A stretch of 64,000 nucleotides of DNA from Piezodorus guildinii (GCA_023052935.1 CM041295.1:22320880-22384879), one strand, 5' to 3'. Numbered from the stretch's first letter, positions 52,052 to 63,780 are shown. Notes: generated by a model from the letters alone, not told the origin. Made by a program: numbers and translations.

Positions 52052-54736
52052 AAAAGCAGACCCTAGCTATTCTCCTATGGAATTCCAATGGTCTGAATAA
52101 TCACAAAAACGAACTAGACATCTTTCTTCACTACAATCACATTGACATTGCTGTGATTACTGAGACTCATTTCACAACTCATTCCCACTTTTACATACGG
52201 GACTACATTACTTACAGATCAAATCATCCAGATAACACATCCCATGCAGGCTCATGTATCCTTATTCACAAATCCTTACCCCACTCTCTGATTCCCTCCA
52301 CTCCAACAGACACCATTCAGTCAACCTCTATCACCTTATCCTGCCACCCTTTACCACAACGATCTCAGCTGTATACTGCCCTCCTGGTAATTCCTTATCC
52401 TATAATCACCTTGATACCTTATTCAGATCCTTTGGCCCGCGCTTCATTGCTGGTGGAGACTACAACGCCAAAGACCAACGGTGGGGATGTCGAACGTCCA
52501 ATACTCGTGGCAGGATTCTTTCCCAGATCACTCACTCCAATAGCTATTCCGTCCTTTCACCCTCAGACCCTACTTATTTGCCAACATCGCTTAAAAAACG
52601 CCCTGATATACTTGATATATTCGTTACATCCCAAATACCTACAGTCCAAACCACGATAAGAACCTTAGATGACCTTTCCTCAGACCATAGTCCAGTTCTG
52701 CTTCTCATGCATTCCAATCCTGTTCCGAAACTTTCTTTTCCTTCACTGATTACTGGACATGTTAACTGGGACAATTTTCGACTTGACATGGAAAGCAACC
52801 TTGACTTGACAATTCCATTAAAAACCAAACAACACATTGACTCAGCCATTGAACAACTCACAAAAACAATTGAGACAGTTATCAAAAACAACACATCACA
52901 CCCTAAAAACAAAAACCCTCAAGACCTTAACAATAACTTGCCACGACATATCCGAATGCTTCTTAAAGAAAAACGACAAGCAAGGACTAAGTGGCATAAA
53001 ACTAGGTACCCATCTGACAAAGCTCGTTACACACAACTTACTAACAAATTAAAAAAAGAAATAAGAAAATTTAAAGTACAAACTTTACAGAACTTTACAG
53101 AAAACCTAAACACCTCTGATAAATCCTTATGGATAGCAACCAAAAAACTCCTTAAATTTAAATCATTTAATCACCCGCTCCTCAATGAATCCAATAACTG
53201 GTCACGATCAGATCAAGAAAAGTCACAAATATTTGGTAAACACCTCTTCAATATTTTTAACCCTCATCCAGATATCCTAAATCCAACCCACATTGAACAT
53301 GTTGAGGCAGAACTAGCTATCCCACTCCAAATGTCCCTTCCTCCTAAAGCCTTTCATCCTTCTGAAGTAATAAACATAATTAAAAAATTACCTTCCAAAA
53401 AAACTCCTGGCCATGATCTTATCACACCTCACATCCTAAAACAACTTCCTCGAAAAGCCGTCGTTTTCCTTACCTATATATACAATGCCACTCTCAGATC
53501 CACGTATTTTCCTACTGCTTGGAAACTTTCAATAGTAAAAATGATACAAAAACCCAATAAGCCTCCTGAACATCCGTCATCCTATCGTCCTATCTCCCTT
53601 TTGCCCATCATGGGCAAAATCCTAGAAAAACTCCTTCTAAAGCGTCTTTATCCTATCCTAGAAATGAATCATGTTATCCCTGACCACCAGTTTGGATTTC
53701 GAACATCTCATTCTACAATACAACAATGTCACCGCGTGGTGGATGTAGTGTCCTCCACATTGGAGCGCGGAATGTACTGCACTGTAGCCTTTCTTGATGT
53801 AGAACAAGCATTTGATCGAGTCTGGCACCAGGGACTGCTTTACAAACTCCGTCAATTCCTCACCCCTACATATTTCCTATTAATGCGTTCCTACCTTACT
53901 GGCAGAACCTTTAAGGTAAACCACAACTTTTCCTACTCATCCACATTTTCCCTATCTGCTGGAGTGCCTCAAGGTAGTATCTTAGGTCCTATCCTCTACT
54001 CCCTTTATACAGCTGACATTCCACTCCATCCTCGCACTGTCCTCAATACTTATGCTGATGACACGTGTGTTTTATCAGTCCATAATGATCCAACTACTGC
54101 ATCCCAAACCCTTCAGTCCCACATCAAAGCCATTGAAGAATGGGTTAAATAAATCCCAACAAATCCCACCAAATCACCTTTACCCTTCGTCGCAAACCGA
54201 TGACTTCCTGCCCTCCAGTATCCTTTAATAACATTACCCTTACTTCTGTAGAACAAATCCGATACCTAGGTCTCCATCTTGACAAGCGCCTTACTTGGAA
54301 TCCTCACACAAGACTAAAACGACAAGAAACTGCTCGAAGATATCGATTACTACAACACTTACTAGACAAACGTTCAAAACTTCCAGCACATTACAAAAGA
54401 CTCATCTACATCACAATTATCAGACCTATTTGGACATATGGAATCGAGCTTTGGGGCTCTACGAAACCATCCAATTCCTCCCGCATCCAGTCCTTACAAT
54501 CCAAAATCCTTCGCAAAATCCTGAATGCTCCTTATTTTGTCACAAATCAAATCCTCCATAATGACCTAAACATCCCATTTGTTGCAGACATAGCCCGTGA
54601 TAGATACTCCTCTTTCCATTCTAAACTCCCTGCCCATACAAACCCACTTGTCCGTAATTTATCTTCCTCAGATATCCCTGATAACCCTCCAAGGCGACTG
54701 AAAAGAAGGTGGCCTCGGGACCTACTGTATTAAAAT
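52048..54736 (+). pseudogene. Jockey family 2 ORF2 (endonuclease-RT), frameshifted
   Basis: Starts LLWNSNGLNNHKNELD (AP endonuclease). It shifts frame near 52345 and continues AGGDYNAKDQRWG, SSDHSP, the RT blocks SYRPISLLPIMGKILEKLLL, FGFRTSHSTIQQ, AGVPQGSILGPILY, and YADD (about 54050-54061). It breaks again at 54149-54151, where a stop and a short deletion interrupt the sequence, and then runs open to 54733 (RYLGLHLDKRLTWNPHTRLK ... RRWPRDLLY). RT active-site residues are kept, but the protein cannot be made whole. There is no RNase H, as in the Jockey clade. Confidence 0.9.
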
Positions 54737-54891
54737 AGTTAGTGAAGTGCTACCACTGGGTGGTTCTTTCTCAAGACATTTTCAAGACTTTTTATATTCA
54801 TTCTACATATTTACTTATTGTATTCTTTAGTACAGTTGTAAATTACTATAAATAAATAAAAAAAAAAAAAGAAAAAAAAAAGTTCAATTTT

Positions 54892-55589
54892 ATATTTATG
54901 AAAATATTTTTTTTGTGTTCTAAGAATCATACAGGCTTCGATGACTAACATATTGCTTTTACTACCCAGTTATATTGCATTTGTCTCTCAGATGATACAC
55001 TTCGTGTTCGTACTGCGTGCTAGCAAGTTAATTAAACAAATAAATATTACAAATCTGCTACTTACCATAGAAAATTAAGGTAAGTAATTTATTAATATAT
55101 TTCATAAATACATAAATTTTCTTAAACTTAGCTTAAAATACTCGTAGTCATCATATTTTATATTGATGACAAAAAGTATATCACCGACCTTAAAGCTTAA
55201 AAGAAATTTTAGAAAGAAATATACGAATAAAATTTTGCAAATATTTTAAGTCAATCTAACTAATTTCGTTAAAAACAACAATGACATGTGTTCATGTAAA
55301 TTATGTTTAGGGCAAATTAATTTAGCGAAAATATCTTTAAGAATCAAAACATACAATTATACGTTTTTTCTACAGTAAATCAAGTGTGGACATCAGAAAA
55401 ATCAAAATTAAGTGTCGAAACTTTGAAAGCCATTTTATGTGTCAAATATAATTTGACAAATTCCCGTGAAGATTTTTACAATATTTTAATAAATGACAAC
55501 AATCTACGGAAACAAATTCACTCAAATATTATACATTTTTTTTCATTAATAAATTGTACTTATGTCAAAAAAACAACAAAGAAATGTTA
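54892..55589. other. Anonymous AT-rich sequence
   Basis: Nothing recognised. Confidence 0.3.
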
Positions 55590-55775
55590 TAAAGTGGCTC
55601 TTCTGGTTAGCTGATTTTGATTAAAAAAAAATTGCTGTAACATCTCGGGCATATAGTTGTCCTAAATGTAAAATGTCAGTTTCGTACGACTTTTTTTTTT
55701 TTTTTTTCCTCTAGACTTACTACACACACAGACTTTTAAGCGGGAATTATTTGGACTAGGGGGACCCTAAAAATA
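55590..55775 (-). repeat. ACTTACCT repeat, fragment
   Basis: The complement has AACTATATGCCCGAGATGTT, TAACCAGAAGAGCCACTTTA, and TTAGGGTCCCCCTAGTCC, closest to the partial copy at 48735-49065. Confidence 0.55.
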
Positions 55776-55980
55776 TTACGATATAATTTTTATTCTGTAT
55801 GAAAATTTTTGTTGATCCCTGCCCTCCTTCAGAAATGCCTGGCTTTGGCCATCTAAAAATCTAGGCACCTTAAGTAAACTCCATCATGATTAAAGAAAAA
55901 GTTAAATTTAAGCCTTTTTATAACTATTTAAGGATATCAATGTGTTAGATGTATAAAACAAACACAAGTATAATACTAAT

Positions 55981-55984
<4 letters not shown>

Positions 55985-56054
<70 letters not shown>
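55985..56054. repeat. (TA)n microsatellite
   Basis: TA tract of about 70 bases. Confidence 0.95.
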
Positions 56055-56058
<4 letters not shown>

Positions 56059-56574
56059 ACTTTAGAGACTACTAGACACCGCAGAAGAGGAGGAAAATGA
56101 AACAAGGGCTTTTCTGGAACGGATACGGGCATTGAGAGTAGCCGAGACATGAGAGGGTTTCCGGAGCAAGTGAAGCGTAAGGTCCGAGGGTTTAGCGTGT
56201 TCCGGGGCAGTGTGAGCTAGCGTGCGGGCCCCCACTTCATCAAACCCACTCCCATCTTAGCCTTTACAAGTTTATTTTAAAGCCCCACCCCTCGACTTAA
56301 GAGATAAAGCCCAGACGTCAAGTGCTATCTAGGGCCACTTCCGCTGGTGAGTAGCTAACCTTCTCTTCAGCGGATACCTATCTCCTACAACCCCGAACCG
56401 GACCCTTCCGATAACTCTTAATTCCCTCTTCAGCCAATCCAATGAGGCGAACATTTTTGGAGGTTCTAGATAAAAAAAACCTACTCAATATTAGTTTTTT
56501 GGTTCAATTCAAAATTGATTACAGCTACTGTTACACTCTTAACCTGTCAATTATTACGCCTAATTTAAAAAAAA
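56055..56574. other. Anonymous GC-richer sequence
   Basis: 56060-56450 is less AT-rich, not seen elsewhere in the window, and without a long ORF. It may be single-copy host DNA. Confidence 0.3.
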
Positions 56575-57161
56575 AAAATCTGGTGCGGGCAACACACGAC
56601 TTTCACTTACCTACATATTTAAAATCAATGAAAGAATTTTCAATAACAGTTAGAGATAAAACTACGTGAAACTATTAAGAAACTAATTAAATTGAATTTA
56701 ATTGAAACATGTGTTTTATTAAAAAATCTATTATATTATTATATAAAATAATCAGTTAGTTTTATCTTCATTTCATCACTCTCTATTAACTTTTAAAAGC
56801 TTGTGTATGAGATAATATGTTTTCTAAAACCTTTAGCTTTCCAACGGCATATCATACATGCATATTACTGCTCTTATGTTCAAAAACGAAAAATTGCATT
56901 AAATATATATAAGTAATAACAATTTTTATTGAGAAAATTTTACAATCTGTCCCAATTTGGACATTAATAGTATTGCTGAATGATATCAAACATACTACAT
57001 TCATACAATATTTACACAAGATAAAATTACAATAAAATATATACACAATAATGAATCAATACAAAAGTCAATGATTCACTTATACCTATATACACATACA
57101 CACACTCATACATACATCACATTGAGTGGAGAATCTAGCCAGTGCTAGAACTCCAATATAT

Positions 57162-59846
57162 TTACAAAAGGTCGCGGGGCCACTGCCGTTTCAACCTTCT
57201 AGGTGGGTTGTATGGATGAGTGGAGCTGGATAGGGATTGAGCTAAAGGATTAGGATGATGAATGAGGTTCTGGTGGAATTTGGAAAATTTGGATGGAATT
57301 AGGTCTGAAATAAATGGAACATTAAGGTCGTGGTGCAAGGTATAATTGGAGACATAATAAGGAGCATTTACTATTGTACGGAGGACTTTGGATTGAAAGG
57401 ATTGAATGCGTTTGATGTTAGAACGTTTAGCTGTCCCCCACAGTTCAAGTCCGTAGGTCCAGATGGGCTTCAGTATTGTCTTGTAGATTAATAATTTGTT
57501 TTCAACTGTAAGTTCAGATTTTCTGTTGAGTAGTCGGTATAACTGTCCGAATCGTCGGTTGAGTTCTTGTCTTTTAAGTCTTGTATGTGGGTTCCAAGTC
57601 AATCTTTTGTCTAACAGTAAGCCAAGATACCGGACTGTATCTGAGAGAGGAATCGGTAATGAGTTGAAATAAACTGGCGGACAGGATTTTCGTCTAAGAG
57701 TAAAGGTTATGTGTTTACATTTGGCTTCGTTCACCTTTACACGCCAGTTATTACACCAGTGTTCGATAAGGAAAAGGTGTCTCTGAAGGTTTAAGGATGC
57801 TGTTTCAGGATTGGAACTGGATGATAGGATGGCGGTGTCGTCTGCAAAAGTTGCCAGAAAGGTATCAGGATGTGTAGGAATATCAGCAGTGTAAAGGATG
57901 TAGAGGATGGGTCCCAAGACGCTGCCTTGAGGAACACCGGCCTCAACGGGATAAAAGTTAGAAAATTCTTCACCACAGCGAACTCGGAAGGAACGGTTCG
58001 AGAGATAGGATCGGAGAATGAGGTATAGGGACTGGGGTAAATGGGTTTTCAGCTTGAAGAGTAATCCAGTGTGCCATACCCGGTCAAAAGCTTGCGTAAT
58101 GTCCAGAAACGCACCAGAACAATACTCTTTGCATTCAAGAGCTGAGGAAATATGGTCTACAACTCGGAGCCCCTGTTGAACTGTGGAATGCTGAGGACGG
58201 AATCCAAACTGATGGGAAGGAAGATTTTGAGATTCTAATATGGGTAGGATACGTTTAAGAAGAAGCCTTTCGAAGATTTTTGAGAGGATGGGGAGTAGAC
58301 TAATAGGCCTGTAGGATGAAGTGTTGTTGGAAGGTTTACCTGGTTTTAAAAAAAGGATGATGGTGGAATGTTTCCATAACAGAGGAAAATAGGTGGTGCG
58401 GAGGATGCAGTTATAAATATAAGTAAGGAATATAATAGCTTTCTGCGGAAGTTGTCGGAGGATCTGGGGAGTAAGGAGATCGTGTCCAGGAGATTTACGG
58501 AGAGTCAGTTTTTGGAGAAGATATTTGACCTCAGAGGGATTAATAGCTTTAGGAGGTAGGGAAAGTGGAATCGGTGACATAAGAAAGTCTTGCACTTTTG
58601 CGGTGTGATTGATGTGGGATTCCGGGTGAGGAGTGAATACTTTGGAGAGGTGTGTGGCGAATTCCTCGGCTTTATCTTCATCAGACGCAGCCCAGGAGTC
58701 ATCACCACGTCGGAGAGGATGGGAAACATGATGGTATTTTAGGATCTTTTTCGTGACATTCCACAGGGAATTATCACGAGCTGATAGAGAGGAGAGGTAG
58801 GAATTAAAGGACTGGGAACGGAAGTTCGCCAACTCCCTCTTCAATTGTCTACAATAGAAGTTATAGGAGCGGCGATCTGTTGGGTGTCGGGTGCGCTGCC
58901 ATAATGATCTTGCTCGGCGTTTGGTGTGGATAAGGTCTATAATAGGTTGTGGAAAATGATTTTGGTCTGGATTTATATTGGAGTGTTTAGGAGAGGAAGC
59001 AGTCCAGACAGCTTGTTGGATGGTGGTGGTAAAGGAATAGACGGAATTATCTAGGTCATCTTGGGTTTTGAGGGTTACTCTGAGGTCAATATTATCGGTC
59101 AGGATTTGGCGGAAAAGGTTCCAGTTGACAGGGCCTCGGATGAATGATGGTGGAATGGGTTTTGGAATTGGAGTGAGAGATACTTTTAGGATCAGTGGAC
59201 TATGGTCTGAGGATAGTTCATCAAGGCGAGTTAAAGACAAGTTGAGAGAGCCTAATCCGCTGTGGATAAAGAAGTCGAGGATGTCAGGATTGCGGTTAGG
59301 ATCGGTTGGCCAGTAGGTAGGGGAGTCAGGAGGCAGGATATTAAAATTTCGGGAGTTGAGTGCAGACAGCAAATTTCGTCCCCGAGAATTCGTGGTTCTG
59401 GAACCCCACTGCTGATGCTTGGCGTTTAAGTCTGCACCCAGAATGAAACGATTTCCTAAGGAATCCAGGAAGGATACAAATTCAAAATTGGAAATGGAAT
59501 GTTTAGGAGGGCAATATGCAGATGTGAGGGTTACCGGAAAGGAAAAAGTCTTGATTACTATGGATGTGGCTTGTAGGAAATCATAGGTGGGAAGTGGGAG
59601 TAAATGATGAGAGAGGGATTGGTGGACAATGATAGCAGAACCGGCATGGGCTTTACCGTCTGGGTGGTCAGTACGGTATGTCATGTATTGCGGTATTTTG
59701 AAGTACTGTTTAGTCGTTAGTCTTGTTTCAGTTATAAGTGCAACATCGATTGTTTTGTCTTGCAACAACGCTGTCAGTTCGTCAGTATGATTTCTAACAC
59801 CATTCGCATTCCAAAGGAGAATGGATAAGGAGTTAGGTGAAGTCAT
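57162..59846 (-). CDS. Jockey ORF2: endonuclease and reverse transcriptase
   Basis: 894 residues, open. It starts directly after the ORF1 stop (TAAATG on the minus strand). The AP-type endonuclease is at about 8-220, with Asn13, Glu40, GADLN (137-141) and SSDHS (212-216). The reverse transcriptase is at about 449-690, with LDI (Asp582), AGVPQGSVLG (636-645) and FADD (667-670). A C-terminal domain ends RQWPRDLL. No RNase H, as usual in Jockey. The enzyme nicks the target and copies the element's RNA there. Compared with the plus-strand copy it keeps the reading frame and the conserved Gly in VPQG, so it is the better candidate for an active source. Confidence 0.95.
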   Translation of the reverse strand: MTSPNSLSILLWNANGVRNHTDELTALLQDKTIDVALITETRLTTKQYFKIPQYMTYRTDHPDGKAHAGSAIIVHQSLSHHLLPLPTYDFLQATSIVIKTFSFPVTLTSAYCPPKHSISNFEFVSFLDSLGNRFILGADLNAKHQQWGSRTTNSRGRNLLSALNSRNFNILPPDSPTYWPTDPNRNPDILDFFIHSGLGSLNLSLTRLDELSSDHSPLILKVSLTPIPKPIPPSFIRGPVNWNLFRQILTDNIDLRVTLKTQDDLDNSVYSFTTTIQQAVWTASSPKHSNINPDQNHFPQPIIDLIHTKRRARSLWQRTRHPTDRRSYNFYCRQLKRELANFRSQSFNSYLSSLSARDNSLWNVTKKILKYHHVSHPLRRGDDSWAASDEDKAEEFATHLSKVFTPHPESHINHTAKVQDFLMSPIPLSLPPKAINPSEVKYLLQKLTLRKSPGHDLLTPQILRQLPQKAIIFLTYIYNCILRTTYFPLLWKHSTIILFLKPGKPSNNTSSYRPISLLPILSKIFERLLLKRILPILESQNLPSHQFGFRPQHSTVQQGLRVVDHISSALECKEYCSGAFLDITQAFDRVWHTGLLFKLKTHLPQSLYLILRSYLSNRSFRVRCGEEFSNFYPVEAGVPQGSVLGPILYILYTADIPTHPDTFLATFADDTAILSSSSNPETASLNLQRHLFLIEHWCNNWRVKVNEAKCKHITFTLRRKSCPPVYFNSLPIPLSDTVRYLGLLLDKRLTWNPHTRLKRQELNRRFGQLYRLLNRKSELTVENKLLIYKTILKPIWTYGLELWGTAKRSNIKRIQSFQSKVLRTIVNAPYYVSNYTLHHDLNVPFISDLIPSKFSKFHQNLIHHPNPLAQSLSSSTHPYNPPRRLKRQWPRDLL

Positions 59847-61163
59847 TTAAGGATTTTTCAAGGCAGGGATTAGATTCGATACTAGATTTGTAAGGAGTGA
59901 TATAAGTGGCATAACAAGAGATTTGATTTCGGAGATGAACGATGTCATTAGACTGGTAAGATCTGTGACGTTTGATGGTGGAGGGATATGAGAAATTTGA
60001 TGTTGAGGAGTTTTTTGAAGATTAGGTAAACTTTGAGGGATAGATTCTTGTACAATAGATTGAGAATGTTGAGGAAAATGTTGTTCCGGCAGTGCCTCGA
60101 CTTCATGATTCTGGTTACCACCTCCAAGCAAGTGGGCAAATGACACGTTAGAATTTACAAGTTTTGATGGTTCTCTTCTGCTTCTGGTTGGTACAGCTGT
60201 TTCATTCGGATCCTGAGGTTTTTGGTATCTGGTTCTGAGTTTCTTGTAGATTTCACATCCCTTGTAGTTAGCCGGGTGGTCCTTGAGGCACAGAGCACAT
60301 ACAGCGGGTGCTGATCTTGATCTTGTACATTCTTCTGTTTTATGCTGTTCACCGCATTTCACACAGCGTGGTATGTGATGGCAATAACTTTTGGTATGAC
60401 CATATGCCTGACAGTTATGGCACTGGACTATTTCTTTCTTTGTGTAAGGTTTTTCAACTTTTACACGGGTATAGTACAGTCTGCTGAGGTCATAGATTTT
60501 TTCGACTCCTGCTGATGGTTCCAGGTCCACGAAGAATAGAGGCAGTGGACTTTTATCTTTTAGAACGTTGGTGACTTGCCTCACTTGGAATCCTAATTCT
60601 GTCAGTTCTTCTTTGATTGCTTCAACGGGTGTTGAGGAATGTAGGTTTCTGATTACGACCCTTAATGCTCTCTCTTGGCGCAGCTGATAAGTATGAAAGT
60701 CAGCTTTGGTCTCAGTCAGATATTTTACAATCTTTCTGTAGGTTTCAGCAGTAGTCGGAGATATTTTAGTATCATTGGTTCTACTTATACAATAATAACT
60801 ATTAGGATCTGTTACTTTGTTTAAATGCGCACACATCAGTTTAAAATTTTTAATATTTTTAACAAATATTGGTGGAGGTAGTGGTTCTCTGGGTATAGGA
60901 GAAGATTCCATGGTTTCTTTTTCATTTTGGAGGATCTGAAATGGATTCGGTGTAAAAAACGGAGATTCATCAGTTATTCCTTGTGATGATGTGCTGGGCT
61001 GTGGTTCAGAACCTAATGAGGTAGCTGACGCGGTCGCTGGTGGAATCATTTTTTTATTTTGTTCACGGCGGGGTCTCTGTTTTGTGGGAGACGAGTTAGA
61101 ACCTGCAGATCTAGATCTTTTACTTGCAGACTTTGAGGACATGACTTGATGAAAATATCTCAT
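59847..61163 (-). CDS. Jockey ORF1 nucleic-acid-binding protein
   Basis: 438 residues. The predicted protein looks identical to that of 14098-15414, with the same three zinc knuckles (residues 248-261, 267-279, 289-303) and PRE_C2HC-type region. It adjoins ORF2 without a gap. The 5' UTR is about 320 bp (61164-61483) and should contain the element's internal promoter, which I cannot point to. Confidence 0.93.
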   Translation of the reverse strand: MRYFHQVMSSKSASKRSRSAGSNSSPTKQRPRREQNKKMIPPATASATSLGSEPQPSTSSQGITDESPFFTPNPFQILQNEKETMESSPIPREPLPPPIFVKNIKNFKLMCAHLNKVTDPNSYYCISRTNDTKISPTTAETYRKIVKYLTETKADFHTYQLRQERALRVVIRNLHSSTPVEAIKEELTELGFQVRQVTNVLKDKSPLPLFFVDLEPSAGVEKIYDLSRLYYTRVKVEKPYTKKEIVQCHNCQAYGHTKSYCHHIPRCVKCGEQHKTEECTRSRSAPAVCALCLKDHPANYKGCEIYKKLRTRYQKPQDPNETAVPTRSRREPSKLVNSNVSFAHLLGGGNQNHEVEALPEQHFPQHSQSIVQESIPQSLPNLQKTPQHQISHIPPPSNVTDLTSLMTSFISEIKSLVMPLISLLTNLVSNLIPALKNP

Positions 61164-61916
61164 TGATTAAGAAAATAATAATAATAAATAAATAATGAGA
61201 TAAGAATTAAAGATAAAAGAAAGATAATTAAAAGAAAAGCAAGCCCGAGCTTGCCGAGCTAGCGGCAATCAGCTGATCAGTGACCCTTCTTTCACTTTTT
61301 CGTGATTGTACAAAGTAAATTATAACTTTGCTTACCGAAACTTCTCCAATATTCACTGCCGTAATATTCCTGAGGTCTAGTGATGTTCTCCAGACTGAAT
61401 TCTAGCGAATTCCTACTGATAAAAGCAAAAATCTGAGAGACGATGTAACGTATGACTGTTATCATCGAGCGCATCAGCTGATCAATTGCATTAAAAAAGT
61501 ATTTTTTCTGTTTTCTCCTTTAGTTGGGTATCGATTTATTCAATTTATATATTTACCTGTATTTCATCAGCGTTAACAAGATAATATAGTTATTTTTTTG
61601 AATCTACAAAATTAAAGGTACTTTAGGGGAAGAAAATTTAAAATATCGGCATTTATGCCCTGTCAGACCACTTTAATCAGAATAAAACCTACATGATATT
61701 AAAGCAAATTAAATTTTACATCGATATGGCGAGTTTAATTAAAATCGTCGGAACCGTTTTCGAGAAAATCGAAAATAGGTGCAAAATGCATGGTATAAAG
61801 TGCCTCTTCTGGTAAGCTCATTTTGATGAAAAAAGTTTTCTTACGTCTTGAGCGTATAGTTGTTTTAAATATCAAATTTCAGTTTCATAGGACTTACCGT
61901 TTCCGCCAGGGAGTTA

Positions 61917-61986
<70 letters not shown>
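61917..61986. repeat. (AC)n microsatellite
   Basis: AC tract with one AG interruption, expanded from the GT-rich block of the ACTTACCT repeat. Confidence 0.95.
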
Positions 61987-61988
<2 letters not shown>

Positions 61989-62112
61989 ATTTTGCGGGAC
62001 TTGGTTATTTGGACTCAGGAGACCCTAAAACGTGTACTTCCATTGAAAACTGAAATTCGAAAATTTTCACGATCGCAATTTTTCCCCTTACTATATATAG
62101 TAAGTGAAAGTA

Positions 62113-63278
62113 ATAATAATATATATTCGGGCTGATTAATTTCTCCTATAAAAACTTAATTTTTTTATTAAATCAACATTTGATATTTCGGGATCTTCTT
62201 CCATTTTCAAAACTCTACAAAGTAAAAATATTAAATTTTCATTACATTAAGAAAAACACTATAGTGAAGTGAATAGTTAAAACGTTTTGTAAATACATTA
62301 TTATAAGTTAGGTGTCCATTATAAACAATTTTTAAAAATTATTATACAACAAATTTTAAATTCAATAGGAGGGATTTAAAACAACAATTAGCAATGTTAC
62401 ATAGTAATAAGTTAATGCAATAAATAATTATTTTAAAATTACCTGGTTTATATCATTTCGAACTTCAATTGTTCGATCCAACATTTTCACTGATACAGAA
62501 ATTAAAAAGGAAAATCAATAAAAACTAGGTAAAACATCAGATCTGAGCAGGGTATTGCTTTGTCCTCAACTGGATTAAAGATTAGACCAATTTATAAGTC
62601 ATATATGGTTATTGTTATTAAATAGTGTGAAATTCTAAAAAACATTTTATTATTAAATTATTTATATTAAATCAGAGTAATGGTGACTTAAGTGTCTAGA
62701 GTTAGTTTTGAAATTTACAATATTATCTATATTTTTATTTATGGATATAGCCTCTATGGTTTATGTATTTTGTTTATTCTTGACTATTTATAAAATTTAT
62801 GGTCTATTGATTTTAATTTTTTTAGAATATATTGATATTGTCGAGGTATGGTTGTTATAATGGACAAGAAAGGGTATCAGAAGGCCTCGACAACTGCGTA
62901 TTCGTGCAAGGAAGAGAGTTAGATGGAGATGGTGCTCGCCGTGGTAGAAGCACTTACCGCAGCGCCAGGAAAGAGGTTGCTCTGCCAGGTAAGAGGCAAA
63001 CCCGCACCTACTAATTAGCAAAGGGGACTGGCTAGGATGGGTTACACTCTGTGTGGTAGTAGCACGACAGTAGTGTGGGTTAGGAGAGAATTCACTCTGC
63101 GTGGTAGTAGCACGACAGTAGCGTAGGATAGAAGGAGAGAAGGTACAAGAAGGAAGTAAAATAAAGATAGACCACATTATGTTACAAAGGCAGAGTTAAT
63201 CAGACCAAGAGAGATACCGGTAAGATGATCTTTCTTCTCATGATCTCACTGAGTGGCAGTGAACAAATACAAATACAA
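62113..63278. other. Anonymous sequence
   Basis: No gene recognised. 62850-63180 is GC-richer and contains a small tandem duplication (listed separately). Confidence 0.3.
63045..63137. repeat. 48-bp tandem duplication
   Basis: Two units, each starting CACTCTGYGTGGTAGTAGCA and including CGACAGTAGYGT, at 63045 and 63093. Confidence 0.7.
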
Positions 63279-63600
63279 TACAAAAATTGAAAGAACTGGG
63301 CTACGAAGTTCATCCGCACCCACCATATTCTCCCGACTTGTCTCCAACAGATTACCACCTGTTTAGGGATTCAGAAAACTTTTTGAAAATTATGATCAAG
63401 TGAAAAGTGCCTTTTCAGATTTTGTTTCACTTCAAAGCTCAGAGTTTTTTAGTTCGGGGATAAAAAAGTTGGCGTCACGTTGGGAAACATGTGTAGAAAA
63501 AGAAGGTAAATACTTCGAATAAAATTATCTTATTTTCATATCGTATTTTTAATAAAAATCCTTTACCTTGAAAACAGACATTTCATGTGACACAACCCAA
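63279..63600 (+). pseudogene. Mariner transposase 3' fragment with right terminal repeat
   Basis: Encodes KLKELGYEVHPHPPYSPDLS and PTDYHLFRDSENFL (the third catalytic Asp region). A frameshift near 63385 is followed by GIKKLASRWETCVEKEGKYF and a stop at about 63522. The right end is TGTGACACAACCCAA at 63600, followed by TA. Another mellifera-type mariner, clearly different from the copies at 36.3 and 49.2 kb. The 5' two-thirds are missing. Confidence 0.7.
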
Positions 63601-63639
63601 TACATATATAAGCTTGAAATGCATCAATTACGTATTGCT

Positions 63640-63780
63640 TTTCACTTTGACGTCTTTCATTTAGTAGGTCCCGTGACCATCGCCTTTTCAGCAACCTCTG
63701 AGAGTTTTCAGGTTTACATGGGGTTAATAGGTTACGGACAAGAGGGTTTGTTTCTAATTTAAATAGGTCTCAATTTGAAA
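63640..63780 (-). pseudogene. Jockey family 2, small 3' fragment
   Basis: TAGGTCCCGTGACCATC and GGTTACGGACAAGAGGGTTT parallel 20190-20285 (complement of the ORF2 end). Confidence 0.4.

Larger units (their letters stand above)
51515..54879 (+). mobile_element. Jockey-clade LINE, family 2, 5'-truncated
   Basis: AAGTTCAATTTT at 51503-51514 and 54880-54891 is a 12-bp target-site duplication. The element starts inside ORF1, contains all of ORF2 with frameshifts, and ends in a 3' UTR with a poly-A tail (54850-54879). It is the reference for the many small family 2 fragments in this window. Confidence 0.9.
56904..61483 (-). mobile_element. Full-length Jockey-clade LINE (family 1), minus-strand copy, apparently intact
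   Basis: AATTGCATTAAA at 56892-56903 and 61484-61495 is a 12-bp target-site duplication. On the minus strand the element starts GATCAGCTGATGCGCTCG and ends in a short TA-rich tail. Both ORFs are open. About 4.58 kb, and nearly identical to 13788-18366. Confidence 0.93.
56575..62112 (-). repeat. ACTTACCT repeat, full-length copy split by a Jockey element
   Basis: 56575-56903 reads in from ATCTGGTGCGGGCAACACAC and GACTTTCACTTACCT. It resumes at 61484 (GCATTAAAAAAGTATTTTTT) and runs to GATCGCAATTTTTCCCCTTA and AGTAAGTGAAAGT at 62112. Without the insertion the repeat would be about 0.95 kb, including an expanded (AC)n at 61917-61986. Confidence 0.7.

Noticed and set aside
59068..59316. Antisense open frame in Jockey ORF2 (also at 15944-16192)
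   Set aside because: Present in both copies only because the sense sequence is conserved; no protein family resemblance.
62832..63014. Short Arg-rich open frame
   Set aside because: No similarity recognised; overlaps other short frames.
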